Part shown: piece by piece, positions 1-11,723 of the stretch
Position numbering within the stretch: position 1 is the stretch's first letter
How the letters are laid out: the number at the start of each line of letters is the position of its first letter
Assembly (NCBI GenBank): GCA_963854735.1
Contig: OY978098.1
Location: 434,001 to 498,000, forward strand
Source: Marvania coccoides
Taxonomy: Eukaryota; Chlorophyta; Trebouxiophyceae; Chlorellales; Chlorellaceae
Reading direction: 5' to 3'
Length of the DNA: 64,000 nucleotides
The notes under the pieces: generated by a model
The model's database searches: none
What the model was told of the DNA's origin: nothing
Seen by the model: only the letters and a program-made list of their open reading frames with translations
Position numbers and translations under genes: made by a program

Positions 1-150
1 CACCGTCCTGCGAAAAGGGGGCAAGAAGTTCAGCAGCCAAGCCACATGTGTGTTCAAATCATCTCGCTGCGCCCACACTCACTGCAAGTTCTCGAGGATG
101 AACTGTTTTTTCTTCTCAAGGGCATTTTGAACTATCTCAGCGGTGGCCAT
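1..150 (-). CDS. 5' end of an unidentified gene, cut by the window edge
   Basis: An ATG at 150 opens a 23-residue lysine-rich start (MATAEIVQNALEKKKQ...). It ends at a clear GTGAGT donor, so exon 1 is 83-150. A TTTTCGCAG acceptor puts exon 2 at position 7, running off the left edge, and the frame stays open across the junction. The start lies 249 bp from the PDHB start on the opposite strand, so the two genes probably share a divergent promoter. Too little is present to name a family. Confidence 0.55.
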
Positions 151-399
151 CGTGCCTGAAGCCCTGACTCCTTTGATGCAATCTTATACGATGAGTTGAC
201 ATCGCCTTGATGAACTGTTTTACTTGAATATATTTGCCAAACTCTGCTCTGCGTGCTGCCCAATTGGCCACTGGCAGTCGAGTTTTTTGTTTTGTTCTTT
301 TTTTGCACCAAACAGCTTCTCTCCGGAGAAAATAAAAAAACACAAAAACCGAAACCTAAATCGTCAAAAGTTTTGCCGGGCTGCCCCTCACTTGGCAGT

Positions 400-1778
400 A
401 TGCAGCGTTTTGCCAAACATGCTGGGCAGGCTCTTCGCCGGAGCCAGGTGAGGCCTTTGGCTCCATCGACAAATGGTTCAAATGCACATGAACACCGATT
501 GGCACTGACATGCACTGTCTTCGCTCGCTGGGGGGCTCACATCCCGGCATCTTCTCATTCTTGCAGGGCTTTCCTTCGGGCGGCGACAGGCAGATGACCC
601 GCATGTACGCCACAACTCAGGTAAACACTAGCAAGCGATCGTCAACTCGGCCAGCCGAGCGTATCAGGGCTTCGGTTTTTCACACAATGGGGTTTTAACC
701 CTGATTTGCAGATGACCGTGCGAGACGCATTGACCTCAGCGATGGACGAGGAGATGGAGCGGGATGACAAGGTGAGGGGGTCACCCAGCACCATTTTTGT
801 TTGGGTTTGCGTCATTTGTTGCACCCACCGCTTTAAATTATTTCCCCCCGCAACAACACATACCAGGTGTTTGTCATGGGTGAGGAAGTGGCCGAGTACC
901 AGGGCGCCTACAAGATCACCCGCGGGCTGCTCCAAAAGTACGGGCCCAAGCGGGTGAAGGACACCCCCATCACCGAGGCTGGGTTCACCGGCATCGGCGT
1001 TGGCGCAGCTATGCAGGGCCTGAAGCCCATCGTGGAGTTCATGACCTTTAATTTCTCCATGCAAGCGATTGATCAAATTATCAACTCTGCGGCCAAGCAT
1101 CACTACATGTCGGCGGGGCAGATCACCGTCCCCATCGTCTTTCGCGGCGCAAACGGCGCAGCAGCAGGCGTCGCAGCGCAGCATTCGCAGTGTTTCGCAG
1201 CCTGGTACAGCTCGGTGCCTGGACTGAAGGTGGTGGCGCCGTACGACAGCGAGGACGCCCGCGGCCTGCTGAAGGCGGCCATCCGCGACCCTGACCCCGT
1301 GGTGGTGTTGGAGAACGAAATCCTGTACGGAGAAAGCTTCCCCATGGAGGAATCGGCACTGGACAAGAACTTTGTTGTGCCCATTGGCAAGGCAAAGGTG
1401 ATGAGGGAGGGCAAGGACGTGACGCTGGTGGCATTTGGAAAGATGGTGGGTTACTGCCTGCAGGCTGCGGAGGCGCTGGAGAAGGACGGCATCAGCGCGG
1501 AGGTCATCAACCTGCGGTCTCTGAGGCCTTTGGATCGAGAGACCATTGCAGCGTCAGTCAAGAAGACACACAAGATGTTGTCGGTGGAGGAGGGGTGGCC
1601 ACAGAGCGGCGTGGGCTCGGAAATCATCAGTGTGGCAGTGGAAGACTGCTTTGACGACCTGGACGCGCCGCCCGAGCGCATCACCGGCGTGGAGATCCCC
1701 ATGCCCTACGCTGCTCACCTGGAGGCGGCAAGCTTGCCGCACGTGGAAGACATCATTAAAGTGGTGAAGCGGATGTAA
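400..1778 (+). CDS. PDHB: Pyruvate dehydrogenase E1 component subunit beta, mitochondrial
   Basis: Beta chain of the alpha2beta2 thiamine-diphosphate E1 enzyme, which decarboxylates pyruvate and acetylates the lipoyl group of E2 in the mitochondrial matrix. Exons 400-447, 567-620, 712-771 and 867-1778 give 357 aa, close to the usual ~359. The first ~36 residues ([16 protein letters not shown]...) are Arg-rich and lack acids, as in a mitochondrial presequence. The mature part starts at [15 protein letters not shown]. It carries the conserved [13 protein letters not shown] segment and [12 protein letters not shown], then the transketolase C-terminal domain ([18 protein letters not shown]) from about residue 210. 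All introns are GT-AG. The first three coding exons are tiny (48-60 nt). The stop codon overlaps a TGTAA. Confidence 0.97.
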
Positions 1779-2113
1779 ATACACTTTGTGTGCCAAGGGA
1801 TTTGATTGATTGCGGATATACTGATGCATGCATTTTTTTAAACACATTTTTTCCTCATGGGTCGCCCACCCTTTTGAATGAAAAAAATTAATAAGTTCCC
1901 CAGAGTGTTTTCGTATTTCTTCTTCTTATCTACTTTGTAAGCCGCTGTGCCGCCTGTCGAACAATGTTAAAAGGTTTTGGTTTGGGGAATGTCAAATAAA
2001 GCAGTAAGAACTTGGCATGCTGGGTGTTGATATAATCAAGTCATTCGTCATGGAAAAGAAGTAAGCACATACTTTCTCTCTCTCGTTAAGTTTCTTTGGA
2101 GCTCTGACTACCA
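1779..2113. other. Convergent spacer between PDHB and the myosin gene
   Basis: 335 bp of T-rich DNA between two stop codons. A second TGTAA lies near 1935 on the PDHB strand. I see no ORF, RNA gene or repeat. Confidence 0.6.
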
Positions 2114-5100
2114 CTAGTCAAAGAGGAACTCAAAGCCAGGGTTGCTGCCCAAGACCTCGGGCAGGTCCTGCCCGCCGCAGTTCTGGTCGATCGCGTCCAG
2201 CAGGGACAGCGGGGACGGCGCCGGCGACCGCGGCTCAGGGGTCTTGGATGGCGATGCGACCGCCATGCCGCCAACAGGTGCGGTCACAAACGACTTGGCT
2301 GCCTCTTGAAGAAGGCGCCGGGTGATGGTGTGATGCACTCGGAACATGGCAAACGGAGCGCAGGAATCCACAAGCAGATCCTCTTCCTCCAGCTCTTGCG
2401 AGGCAGCAGCCTCCTCGGCAGCCCCAAACGACACCCAGCCAGGGGTACCGTCCGCGACAGAAGTCCCTGCGGGGGTGGCGGTGCCCGACGACAGCACCCC
2501 CGGCGTAGTAGCGCCTCCTACCCCGCCCCCCAGCCGTGCCTCGTTCTCAGTCATCAGCCGGCGCAGCGTGTCCAGCAGCACCAACGTCTGGCTGCCCACC
2601 GCCGTGCCCGTGCCCGCCAGCCAGTCGTCGTGCTGGTGCTCCGTCAGCCGGTGCACCTGCTGCAGCGTCAGCGCCTTGCACTGCCGTGTCAGGTCGGGCA
2701 GCACGTCTATGCCGCGCAGTGCCTTGCGCGCGCAGTCGTCCTTGCCCTGCACCAGGTACCTGGCGCCCTGGGAGGACCGCTCCAGCGCGCGTGCCGTCTC
2801 CTCCGACCCAGGCACCCACTCGGCGCCCACAAAAGCGCCCACGTCGTGCAGCGCCGCCAGCCCCGTCTGCAGCGCCTTGGCCGCCGACACTGAGCAGCAG
2901 TCGCGCCGCAGCAGCAGCGCGTTGAGCAGCTCGCCGTCAATGTAGTTGAGCGTGGCCCACACCACGGCTCGCACGGCAGGTCCAGGCACGCCCTGCTGCC
3001 GCAACGCTTCCACCACGTTGGCGATGCCCCCCAGCAGCGCCCGCCAGTGGCTCTCTGCGGGCCCCATGTGCGCCAGCTCCACCTCCGCCGGCGACGCTGG
3101 CGAAGATGCTTGTGATGACGCAGGCAGCGAGCAGGCCCCCGCCGTGACGGGGGTAGACGCGGCTGACCCGTTGGCCATGGACGTCAGCGCCGAGCGGGGG
3201 ACGATGCGGCGGCGGGCAGACCGTTTGGCCTCCTCCGACAGCAGCAGCCCCACGTTGACCGGGATTTCTTCCGCAATGATAGTGCCCAGCGCCATGTGCA
3301 GGTTGGTCAGCCCCAGGAAGGCGTCCGCAAGCCTGAACAGCTGCTCCAGGTCGCGTTTGCCCACGCCCCGCATCTTCAGCAGCGCCCCAGTGGCCAGCGA
3401 CGCAGACAGCCAGTAGCCAGAGGTGGCGAGGCTGGGGTCGGCAGTGACGGCGGCGCAAATGGACGACTCCAGAAGACGCGCGGACGCGGCGATCTCGGTG
3501 GGATGCCACCCCCGCGCCCAGTGCACCAGGCAGCGGTGCAGCAGCCACGCCGACTGGGGGACGGCCAGGGTGCCTGCGGCGCTGGTCCACACCGTGACCA
3601 GAGGCAGTCTCTGGAACACAGCAGCCTCCACCAGGGAGTTGACCAACGCTGCCTGAGGTTCGGGCAACTCTGGACCGTCTTCTCCTGGCCGCGCCTTTTC
3701 GGGGGAAGCAGCAGCTTCGACGGCGCCGGCCGCAGCTTCCAGGTCCTGAGCAATGGTGCGACGCATCGGGGTGGCCAGCGGGGTGCGGAGGGCGGCCCTG
3801 GGGGTGTGCTCTTTTGCAGCCACCGCCTGCTTGGCAGCCTCCAGCTCCTGCAGCAGCGCTGCTTCCCTGGCGGCAGCTGCCTTGACGTCTGCCTCCAGCC
3901 GCTCCGTCCGCTGAGACAAAGCCTCCACGCGCACGGCCAGCTGGGAGCCCCGCTCTTGGGCGTCTTTGAGCGAGGCCGCCTGCAGAGAGGCCGCCTTCCC
4001 AGCTTCCAACAGCTGCTGCTTGGCGGTCTCCAGCTCAGAAGCAACGCTCTTGGAAGTCGCCTCTTCGGCAGCAGCAGCGTCAGCGCGCGCAGCGGCCTCG
4101 GCAAGGGCTCCTGCCGCCGCTGCAGCTGCTGCTGCTGCTGCCGCTTCCACCGCAGCCTTTTCGGCGCGCACCGCCCTGGAGGTAGCCTCCGCCTGCTCTT
4201 GCATGGCCTGCAACTCCTCTCCGCGCTGCTCCAGAGCGTCTTCGGCGCGTTCCAAAGCAGCAGCGGTGCGATCCAGCTCCGCCTGCAGCTCCCGCGCCTT
4301 GGTCTCCGCCACAACAAAAAGCTCGTCCGCTTCGGCTCGTTGCCGCTTAGTCACCTCCAGCTCTTCCCGCAACGCCACCACAGAGCGCTTGTGCGCTGCC
4401 TCCAGCTCGGCAGCGCGCGCGGCAGCCTCCTGCTCTGCGGCGGCACCCAGAGCCCCTGCAGACGCAGCAGCCAGGGCGGCTGCGCGCGTCGACTCCAGTT
4501 CAGCGCCCAGCTCCTCCGTGCGCGACTGCATTGAAGCGATCTCGGCCGCCTTGGCGGCAGCATCTGCCTCTGCCCGAGCCGCCCTGGCCTCCGACTCTGC
4601 AAGTGCGCCAGCCAGCGCGGACCGCTCCTCCGCCAGCCGCTCCTTCTCCTCTTGCAACAGCTTGAGCCGCAGCGCCTGCTTCCTGAGCACCGCGACCTGC
4701 CGCACTGCCAGCACCCGACGCCATTGCGCTTGGATGGCCGTGGCGGCAGCAGCCTGGCTGGCGTCCTCTGCGGCCTTGGCGGCGCGGCGCCGGCCAGCCT
4801 CGGTCTCCTCCATGTACCACACCCGCGCCTGGCGGCCGCGCCAGTGCGCCTGGATGACGGTCGCCCTGAGATTCCTGCAAAACAGTGTCGAAAAACATCA
4901 ATTTCTCTAAAGCAAAACGGTTGACTATTCTTAGACAACTAATTAAATGTATATTATATAATTTACCTCCTGTGCTGGATGAAGGCCGAGCGAGCGGCGT
5001 ACCAGCGCCAGGCAGCTTGAACGCGCACGGCAGCAGCGTTGCGCTGCCGCCTGATCGCATCTTTGATCTGCACGTAGCTGCGCCAGTATGCCTGAATCTG

Positions 5101-7854
5101 CGTCGCCGCATTTTGCGCATGCATCAGCTGCTTCCGCGCCTCGTACATCCGCCACGCCGCCTGAATTTTCACCGCTGCAGCAGTCAGCATGCGGCCGCGC
5201 TCTCCCTCCAGCTGCGCCAGCTGGCCGCTGCGCAAAAACACTCGAGTGCGGCCCATCTGCCATTGCCCGTCCAAATTCGCGCCATGCAGCACCTTTCTCA
5301 CCACCACTGCCACCTGTGCGTCGCTGGTGGCGTCCCACTCCACAAACCCTGCCTGGGTCATCGGCAGCCCCATGTCGCGCAGCCCAGAGGGACCCAGCAG
5401 GCAGGCATAGCGCTGGGCAAAGGGCAAAAAGGGCTTGCGGGTGGGGAACCCTGCGCAGGCGATCCGGACGGCCTCCAGGACGCCGCCGGCACGCAGCTGC
5501 TCCAGCACGTAGATTGGCACCAGCGCTCTGGGCTGCGACTGGGGGTTGGGCTTGATGCAGCGGATGAAGTGGGGCTGGCACTCGTTCAGGGTGCCCATCA
5601 ACCCCCCCAGTTGCCGCCTGAACTGCGTGCCCACCGTCGTGAGCACAAACCCGCTGCGGCGCTTGGAATCGCCGTCGCTCGCGCCCGCCTGCTGTTTTTC
5701 GGGGGCAAACAGCTCTTGCATCAGCGCGCAGCTGCTGTGTTGCATCAGCGCCGCGTGCTCCGCCACCACAAAGTCCCTATTCTTGTCCAACATGGCATCG
5801 GTGCTGTAGCACACCTCCCCCGCGTAGTGCTCCACCGCGAAAGCGTACTGGTCGCGCCGAGGGGTCGCAAACCTTGGATTGGCGTCAAGCCGCGTGCGCA
5901 GAGCGTGCGCCAGGTCCTGGTGGGTGGCCCGCGGCAGGCGGCAGGCCTCGTCAATCAGCGGAAACACCCCCAGGGCCCCGCTGTTGGCGGTGCCCTCCAG
6001 CAGGTCCAGCACGTCCTGGTTGTCCACAAACTCGACGTAGCTCCACTCGATGCCCTCCTCCACGTACTCTGCCTGCTCCGCCTTGAACACATGGGCATTG
6101 AACGCCTGCTGCAGCTTCTCGTTGGCCAAGTTGATGCACAGCTGCTCGAACGAGTTGCGCTCAAAGCACTCGAAGCCGTAGATGTCCAAGATGCCGATGG
6201 AGCGCGCCGTGCGGCCGCCGCCGCCCACTGCCCCAATCTTGCGGTTCACCGCGGCCACCAGCCAGTCGAACAGCCGCGAGTAAATCGCCTTGGCCAGCGC
6301 GTCGCGGGACTCCGCGGCTGCCCCCGGGTCCAGCACCTTAATGATGCGCTCCCCACGGGTCTCAATCGCGCGGGTGGTCACAGCCGTCAACAGCCCATCG
6401 TTGGATACCCCCAGCAGGTGGGCGGCAGCCTCCAGGGCGGCCCAGGACGCGGGTTCGGACACTGCCGCCTCGTCGTCCACCACGGTCGACGCCGAGAAGG
6501 AGATGTTGCCCAAGTGCAGGATGGCGGCCACGCAGCGCCAAATGCCATTGATGTTGTCCTCTGTGAGCCCCACGATGCGCATCGCGTCCAGGGTATGGCG
6601 AAAAGCCTCGGCCTCATCCAAGTCCTCCACCTCGAACGCGTCGCTCTGCGTCAGATACTTGAAGCCGGTGGCGGCGGGACCCAGCTGCAGCTCTGCACGC
6701 AGCTCGTCGTCTGCGCCCGCGCACAGCTGGTAGAAGGCGTGAAAGGAGCGCTCTGGGGAGCGGATGGACACTACCCGCGACCGCTCCAGCAGGTAGGTCG
6801 AGATTGCGGCGCCGGTGACGCGCCCGGTGGAGTCAAAGTCAATCTCCACGAACTTTCCAAAGCGGGACGAGTTGTCGTTGCGAGAGGTCTTGGCGTTGCC
6901 AAACGCCTCCAGCAGCGGGTTGGACTCCAGCACCTGCTCCTCAATGGGGGCAGAGACAGCGGCAGTGCCAACACCAGCAGACGTGGTTGCCGCGCTGCGA
7001 GCGCCAGCGCCCGCTCTGTGCGCCAGGTACTGCATCACCATCTTTGCCGACTCGGTCTTCCCTGCTCCCGACTCTCCGCTGATTAAAATCGCCTGCCGCT
7101 GGTCGTCTGTCATCATTGCCGAGTACGCTGCCTCTGCGATGGCGTACGGGTGGGGAGACAGCTCTCCCAAGGGCACGCCGCGGTACTGCGCCATCATGCG
7201 GGAGCCGTACAGGTGCTTCAGCCGCTTGTGGGGGTTGGCAGCGATCAGGATTGAGCCAGAGTAGGTGTAAATGGCGTCCTGCTGGTAGCGGATCTGCAGC
7301 GTGTGCAAAATCCTGCGTGCAGTGTGTATTGGAGGTATTAGGAGCGGGGGATGTGAAACTGCATCGGATGTGAAACAAAGATAACGCTTACCCTGGCTCG
7401 TGAAGGAAGTCTGAGCGGACCAAGTCATCCACCGTGTCGTCGCGCTCGTTCTGGAGGCAGCAGTCTGAAGACAGGGACTCCAGCACCGTGCCATCCTCTG
7501 TCTTCACCTGCAGCAGCAACAGCGACTCGCCATCGTCGCCGTCATCACGCTTGGTGATGGCCTGCAAAAGAGAAAGAGGCAACATCTCAATCAGATCACT
7601 TTCAGTTTTGAATTGAAATTTCTCTTTGAGGTGTGGCCATGCAGGGGCTGTTGCCGCCCCAGAAGGCTGGATTAGGGTCTAAAGTGTGAAAGCAACGCTG
7701 CCAGCCCCCCCTTTCTCACCTGCACAGACCCACGTTTCCAAGTGGTCATGCGCTTGCGGGTGCCATCGCTCAATATCTGCGACGTGGACTCAGCATGTGG
7801 CACCCACACATGAGATCCTTCATGGTAGGCCTGCGACAGGCCGCCCTTCAGCAT
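2114..7854 (-). CDS. Unconventional myosin heavy chain, class XI/V-like (motor, IQ, coiled coil, DIL)
   Basis: Actin-based motor for organelle or vesicle transport. Exons 7720-7854, 7392-7561, 4967-7312 and 2114-4874 make 1803 aa. A short N-terminal SH3-like region (to about residue 95, with VWVPHA) precedes the motor. Motor motifs are the P-loop GESGAGKT at about 181-188, switch I NDNSSRFGK, switch II DIYGFECFERNSFEQL, and HFIRCIKPN near the actin interface. The neck holds about six IQ motifs (repeated IQA.W). A long Ala/Glu-rich coiled coil follows, then a C-terminal globular tail with a DIL-like segment (YIDGELLNALLLRRDCCS). This order is that of myosin V and plant/algal myosin XI. The intron between exons 3 and 4 falls within the IQ array. 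The class is set by architecture only; a tree would be needed to separate XI from a V-like relative. Confidence 0.93.
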
Positions 7855-8228
7855 ATTAAATCAAGCCGAGCGTTGATGAATCAAATTCAAGGAAATCGAC
7901 GCAGGGGCGCCCATACCAGGCAGCCCAATTGATTAAAACGTCTGAAAAGTGTATTTTAAGAATTTTAGAATGCACAAAACTGGGAGCTGAGAAAGACGTT
8001 GATTTTGAAAATCCAGAGTCCAGATTCAAACCAGTTTTTCCCCCCGCTGAATCTGCGCTTTTCATGCTTAAATGTGCCTGGTTATGCGTGTTTTATTCAT
8101 CAATATACATTCCTATCGGCGCTAGGAGGAAAATGCGACCCGAAACAAAATATAAAAAAAGGGAGGGAAAATATTCATTAGCTTAAATTGGGGGATGGGG
8201 GGTCCCTCTCCTCTCGTATTATCTTCAT
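7855..8228. other. Spacer between myosin 5' end and ATE1 3' end
   Basis: 374 bp of AT-rich DNA upstream of the myosin start, with both flanking genes on the minus strand. It should hold the myosin promoter. The 85-codon plus-strand ORF at 7929-8186 has no coding-like composition, and I see nothing else. Confidence 0.5.
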
Positions 8229-10226
8229 TCATTGGTACACGATGGCGCGCCACGCCGGCCCCACCATCATCATCCACTGCTCCAGTCGCCGCCGCAACCG
8301 CGCCGCCACCTCGTCGTTCAGAACTCCCAGCGCTGCCAACACGCCAAACTGCACCACCTGCCGCCGCCGGGTGCCGTCCTCTCTTGCCCCCCCCATCGAC
8401 ACCGACAGCTTCACCTCAGCCACCTCGGCAGCGGAGGGCTTGCGAGGCGGGGCCGCAGGGCGCCCGTCTGGCGTCACCAAATAGTCGCCCCCCAAGCCCT
8501 CCAGCGCCCCAGGCTCCGCAGCCAGCGATGGCGGTCGTGCATCCGAAGCGATTGCTCTCTGTACCCGGTCAATTGGCACCCAGCACTGGGCCACAGGGCA
8601 GAGGAGGTCGGAAGGAGCAAACTCCGCTTTGTACTTCATTCTGTGGCAGTTGTGGATGTAAAAGCCCATGTAGTAGTACTTTAACGAAGCGCAGGCGGCG
8701 CGCGCCTCCTTCACCCACTGAATCTCCACCAGAGAGGCCAGCTTGCCCAGCGACAGGGACGCCAGATCTGGGTCCCAAAAGAAGTACTTTGAAGAGAGGC
8801 AGCGGGGGAGGACGTCCACCACTCCCACCGCTATCAGGCGCCCGTCCAGCCAGTACTGCTGATGGAAAGAGCCAAATCCCGAGGGGGGCGCCCCGCCTGG
8901 AGGGTAGGCGGAGGCCGGGGTTGCCAGCACCGGGGAGTCGCACAGAAAGCGGCGGAAGGAGGTCATAGTAATGGATTTGGGGTCGTCACCGTGGTGCATG
9001 GCCTGATACTTTTTGTACAAGTCAAATTCCACTGTGGGCAGCACGGAGTCGGACGAGGGTCGCATAATGAGCTCAAAGTGGCGGGGAGGCGACTGAGGGA
9101 TGGCGGGGGGCAGGAGAGCTGGTGGCGCAGCAGCTGGCGTCGGCTGCTTCTGTCTGTAGCCTTGTGTCACCGGGACTCTGAAGTTGAGGAAGCCGTTGGC
9201 AACTTCAGCTGCCGCGACACCCCGAGGCAGCCGCATCTGGCCACACAGCAGCTGTGCCGTATGCTCCGGTGTCATTTTTTCGCCCTGGGAACCGCGCCCC
9301 GACCGATTTGCTAGCCCTGTAATGGCCAGCGCCGATGGAGAGGTGTACTCCACGTCTGCCGGAAGCTTTTTCCGCTGCTTTGGGGTGGCGCGGGCCACAG
9401 CAGGCGGGGGGTACGGGAAATCCGGCAGCTGGCCGCTGTCCACGCACTTTTTCAACGCCGCGCGCAGTTCCTGCGTCAGCTCCGCCCCGAGATCTTCTGG
9501 CGTTGCTGGGTGCTGCTGGTGCTGGCCAGGAAGCTCCCCAGCATGAAAGGGCGGGGACTCCCCCAGCGTCACCTGAAACTGCTCCGACAGCTCGGCGGTG
9601 GGGGAAGCACCGCCACCAAAATCAAAAGCGCCCTCCGCTTCGCCGCCGAGTTCCACGAGGTCCAGGGCGCTGCGGTGCCGCTTGCCGCCCCCCCGCATCG
9701 CCGTGTCCCACTGCTCTATGTCGCTGGGGCCCTCCGACTCCTCTCGGTGGCGCTTGGGCGAGGCCCCTTGAACCTCCTCGCGCCCGACAGAACAGGCCTG
9801 CGCCGCGCCGTTAGATCCTCCTGTATGTCGCAGGGGCTCGCCAGCGAGGTGCGCATCCCACTTCCGCTGCACCCTGCGCTGGTCTTTGTTGGGCCGGAAT
9901 TTTTCTACGTCGAGCCGAATCGTGATGAGCTGGCAGCACGACCGGGAGTGGAGCGGCTTGTAAATCCATCGCCCCGAGCGTCTCCACCCTCTACACGGGC
10001 CACCAGGGAAATAAAATGTGAGCTGCAAGAAGAAAAAATGGAAGAAAAATTAAGGGTACCAAACGACCAACCTGTCGAGCAACGCTTGGTAGCACTCAGG
10101 TGTGATACGCTCTGCCTGCATGCCGTAGGAGTAGCTGGTGTCTTCCTCGCTGTGGCAGTACCCGCAGTGGGAGCCGCCGTCACCGTAGTCGGTCACGAGC
10201 GACAAAGTTGTCACCGCTGCCGCCAT
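8229..10226 (-). CDS. ATE1: Arginyl-tRNA--protein transferase
   Basis: Transfers Arg from Arg-tRNA to N-terminal Asp/Glu (or oxidised Cys) of proteins, making N-degrons for ubiquitin-dependent turnover. Exons 10072-10226 and 8229-9990 give 638 aa, near plant ATE1 length. The N-terminal domain has the conserved Cys set: CGYC at about residue 20 and the CC pair just after GWRRSGRWIYKP. The C-terminal acyltransferase fold is clear from YWLDGRLIAVGVVDVLP, SSKYFFWDPD and YYYMGFYIHNCHRMKYK. I chose the ATG at 10226 (MAAAVTTLS). An in-frame ATG at 10280 would add 18 residues and cannot be excluded. A proline- and acid-rich linker of about 200 residues between the domains is longer than in animals. 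The single intron is GT-AG. Confidence 0.96.
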
Positions 10227-10693
10227 GCCCTCTTTTTTCAAAAGTTGTATATGCAAATGAACGACAGCAAACACCTCCAAAAAAATGCTTTAATTGTCTA
10301 GTTTCGTTTGCATTGCATAGCACGCACCACCTCTGGAGCAAGAGAGCTGTGGCCGAATTGTTTCATGTTGAAAACCTGGCAGGCAGGCTTCCAAGGGCCA
10401 AAAATCGCGTCGATTTGTTCAACAGCAATCGTATTACTCAAATACGCTAATAAAAAATATAAAGAGTGACTCCAAGCTTCTCAAAATTATGAAAATATAT
10501 CTTCATCCGAATCCATTTATTTATTTTATTTATTTATTTATTATTTGTATATAGAAACAAGGCAGCACCATAACCCACAGTAATAAATGAATACAGGCTA
10601 GGGATTTCGCTTGCTTTCAATACTTTGTTTTGGATTTGAAACCCTCAATCTCTTTGAACACGGCCAGTGGCTGGATGAATAGCAGTGAGCTAG
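10227..10693. other. Divergent promoter region, ATE1 / DDxxD-type gene
   Basis: 467 bp, strongly AT-rich, between two divergent starts. It contains an imperfect TTTA tract at about 10515-10545 (see repeat). No gene seen. Confidence 0.55.
10513..10544. repeat. (TTTA)n-like microsatellite
   Basis: Imperfect tandem TTTA/TTTAT units in the divergent promoter region, visible directly in the sequence. Confidence 0.7.
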
Positions 10694-11663
10694 ATGGATA
10701 ATCTTACTCCAACGATTTCGTACACCGCTCTGTAAGCCATCTGCATTTGCATGCAAAAAAATCCTGTCACCGCCCATGCTCCCTCTTTCTGCACGCCCCC
10801 CCCCCCCCCCCAAAACACCCAACACCCAACACCCAACACCCCTTCTCTGAAAAACACCATACTGACGCTGCAGAGTCCGAAGCCGCAGGACCTTGGCGGA
10901 CTTCATTAAAACGTATTTGCCGCTCCATGGACTGAATTGCGACGATTTTCTCGAGTTCTGGGATATTCTCGTTTTTGTGGAAGCGACTATCTATCAGATG
11001 GATGAGGAGAATGAGCGCCTCGCTCTCCATGGAACCGACAATGTCTCTGCGCTAGAAGGAGGAATGGCTGCGATTAAAAATGTGTTAACTACCCGTGGCC
11101 TTTTCACTGACGCAATACGCAAAGAACTGGATGATGGGATGCAGTTTTGGAAGAAAGAAAGAGAACTTGGAAGGTTGGTGAAGGATATGGGGCGGATTCC
11201 GGCAAAAGGTGGCGCCGCCATCTCATCTTTGCCGTCGTTTGTGGAGCTCAATGCGGTTTCCTCGATGAAGTCTTTTGACTACCGAGTGCTGAACTTGTTG
11301 GTATACGGCCTGCGCTCTTTTGAACCCGACCCATTACTTTTGGAGTTCTTGAGGGTCGATGAACGGCTGGTGGACGTTGGCGATGACTTGTGTGACTACG
11401 AAGACGACGTTCTTGCAAATTCGTTTAATTTGTACAGGTGTTTTATTTTTTTATATGGTGGCGCTGAGGCGGCCGGGCATTTGGCCAAGCACATTGCGGT
11501 GCTGGAAGCCAAACACGAAGAACTGTTAAACAAACTACCAACTAAAACTCAAAGTTTCTTTCGAAAACGCATGGTTGCTGCAGCAGAAAGCCCAGATGCG
11601 CTGCGGTGGTCCATCCCCACGCCCATATTGGACGAAGCAGCATACCGAACGCAACACTCATGA
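10694..11663 (+). CDS. Conserved-looking protein with a DDxxD-type motif, function unknown
   Basis: Exons 10694-10731 and 10874-11663 encode 275 aa. The first exon is only 38 nt and is supported by exact phase (CT|A = Leu) and good GTAAGC and CTGCAG sites. The protein is mostly alpha-helical by eye. It has an acidic stretch DEENERLAL near residue 50 and DDLCDYEDDV at about residue 185, near the second Asp-rich motif of isoprenoid synthases in style. I do not recognise the family with certainty, and the isoprenoid-synthase resemblance is only motif level. The intron contains a 16-nt C run followed by CACCCAA repeats. The gene converges on its right-hand neighbour with 60 bp between stop codons. 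Confidence 0.8.
10796..10843. repeat. C16 homopolymer followed by CACCCAA repeats
   Basis: Sixteen C residues (10796-10811) followed by about four copies of CACCCAA, lying in the intron of the 275-aa gene, 60 nt before its acceptor. Confidence 0.85.
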
Positions 11664-11723
11664 TTTAATAAATGACGCTATATCATTGCAAACGCAAAAA
11701 AAAATTTAAAAATCTCATCGTCC

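Noticed and set aside
3296..4534. Long plus-strand ORF (412 codons) opposite the myosin tail
   Set aside because: It is the antisense shadow of the Ala/Glu-rich coiled coil; GC-rich codons remove stops on the other strand. No domain.
4885..7086. Very long plus-strand ORF (733 codons) opposite the myosin motor
   Set aside because: Antisense to a clear motor domain with P-loop and switch motifs. The His/Gln/Arg-rich translation is typical of a shadow frame.
10816..10843. CACCCAA repeats as interstitial telomere
   Set aside because: Unit differs from plant (CCCTAAA) and Chlamydomonas (CCCTAAAA) telomere repeats and only about four copies occur inside an intron.
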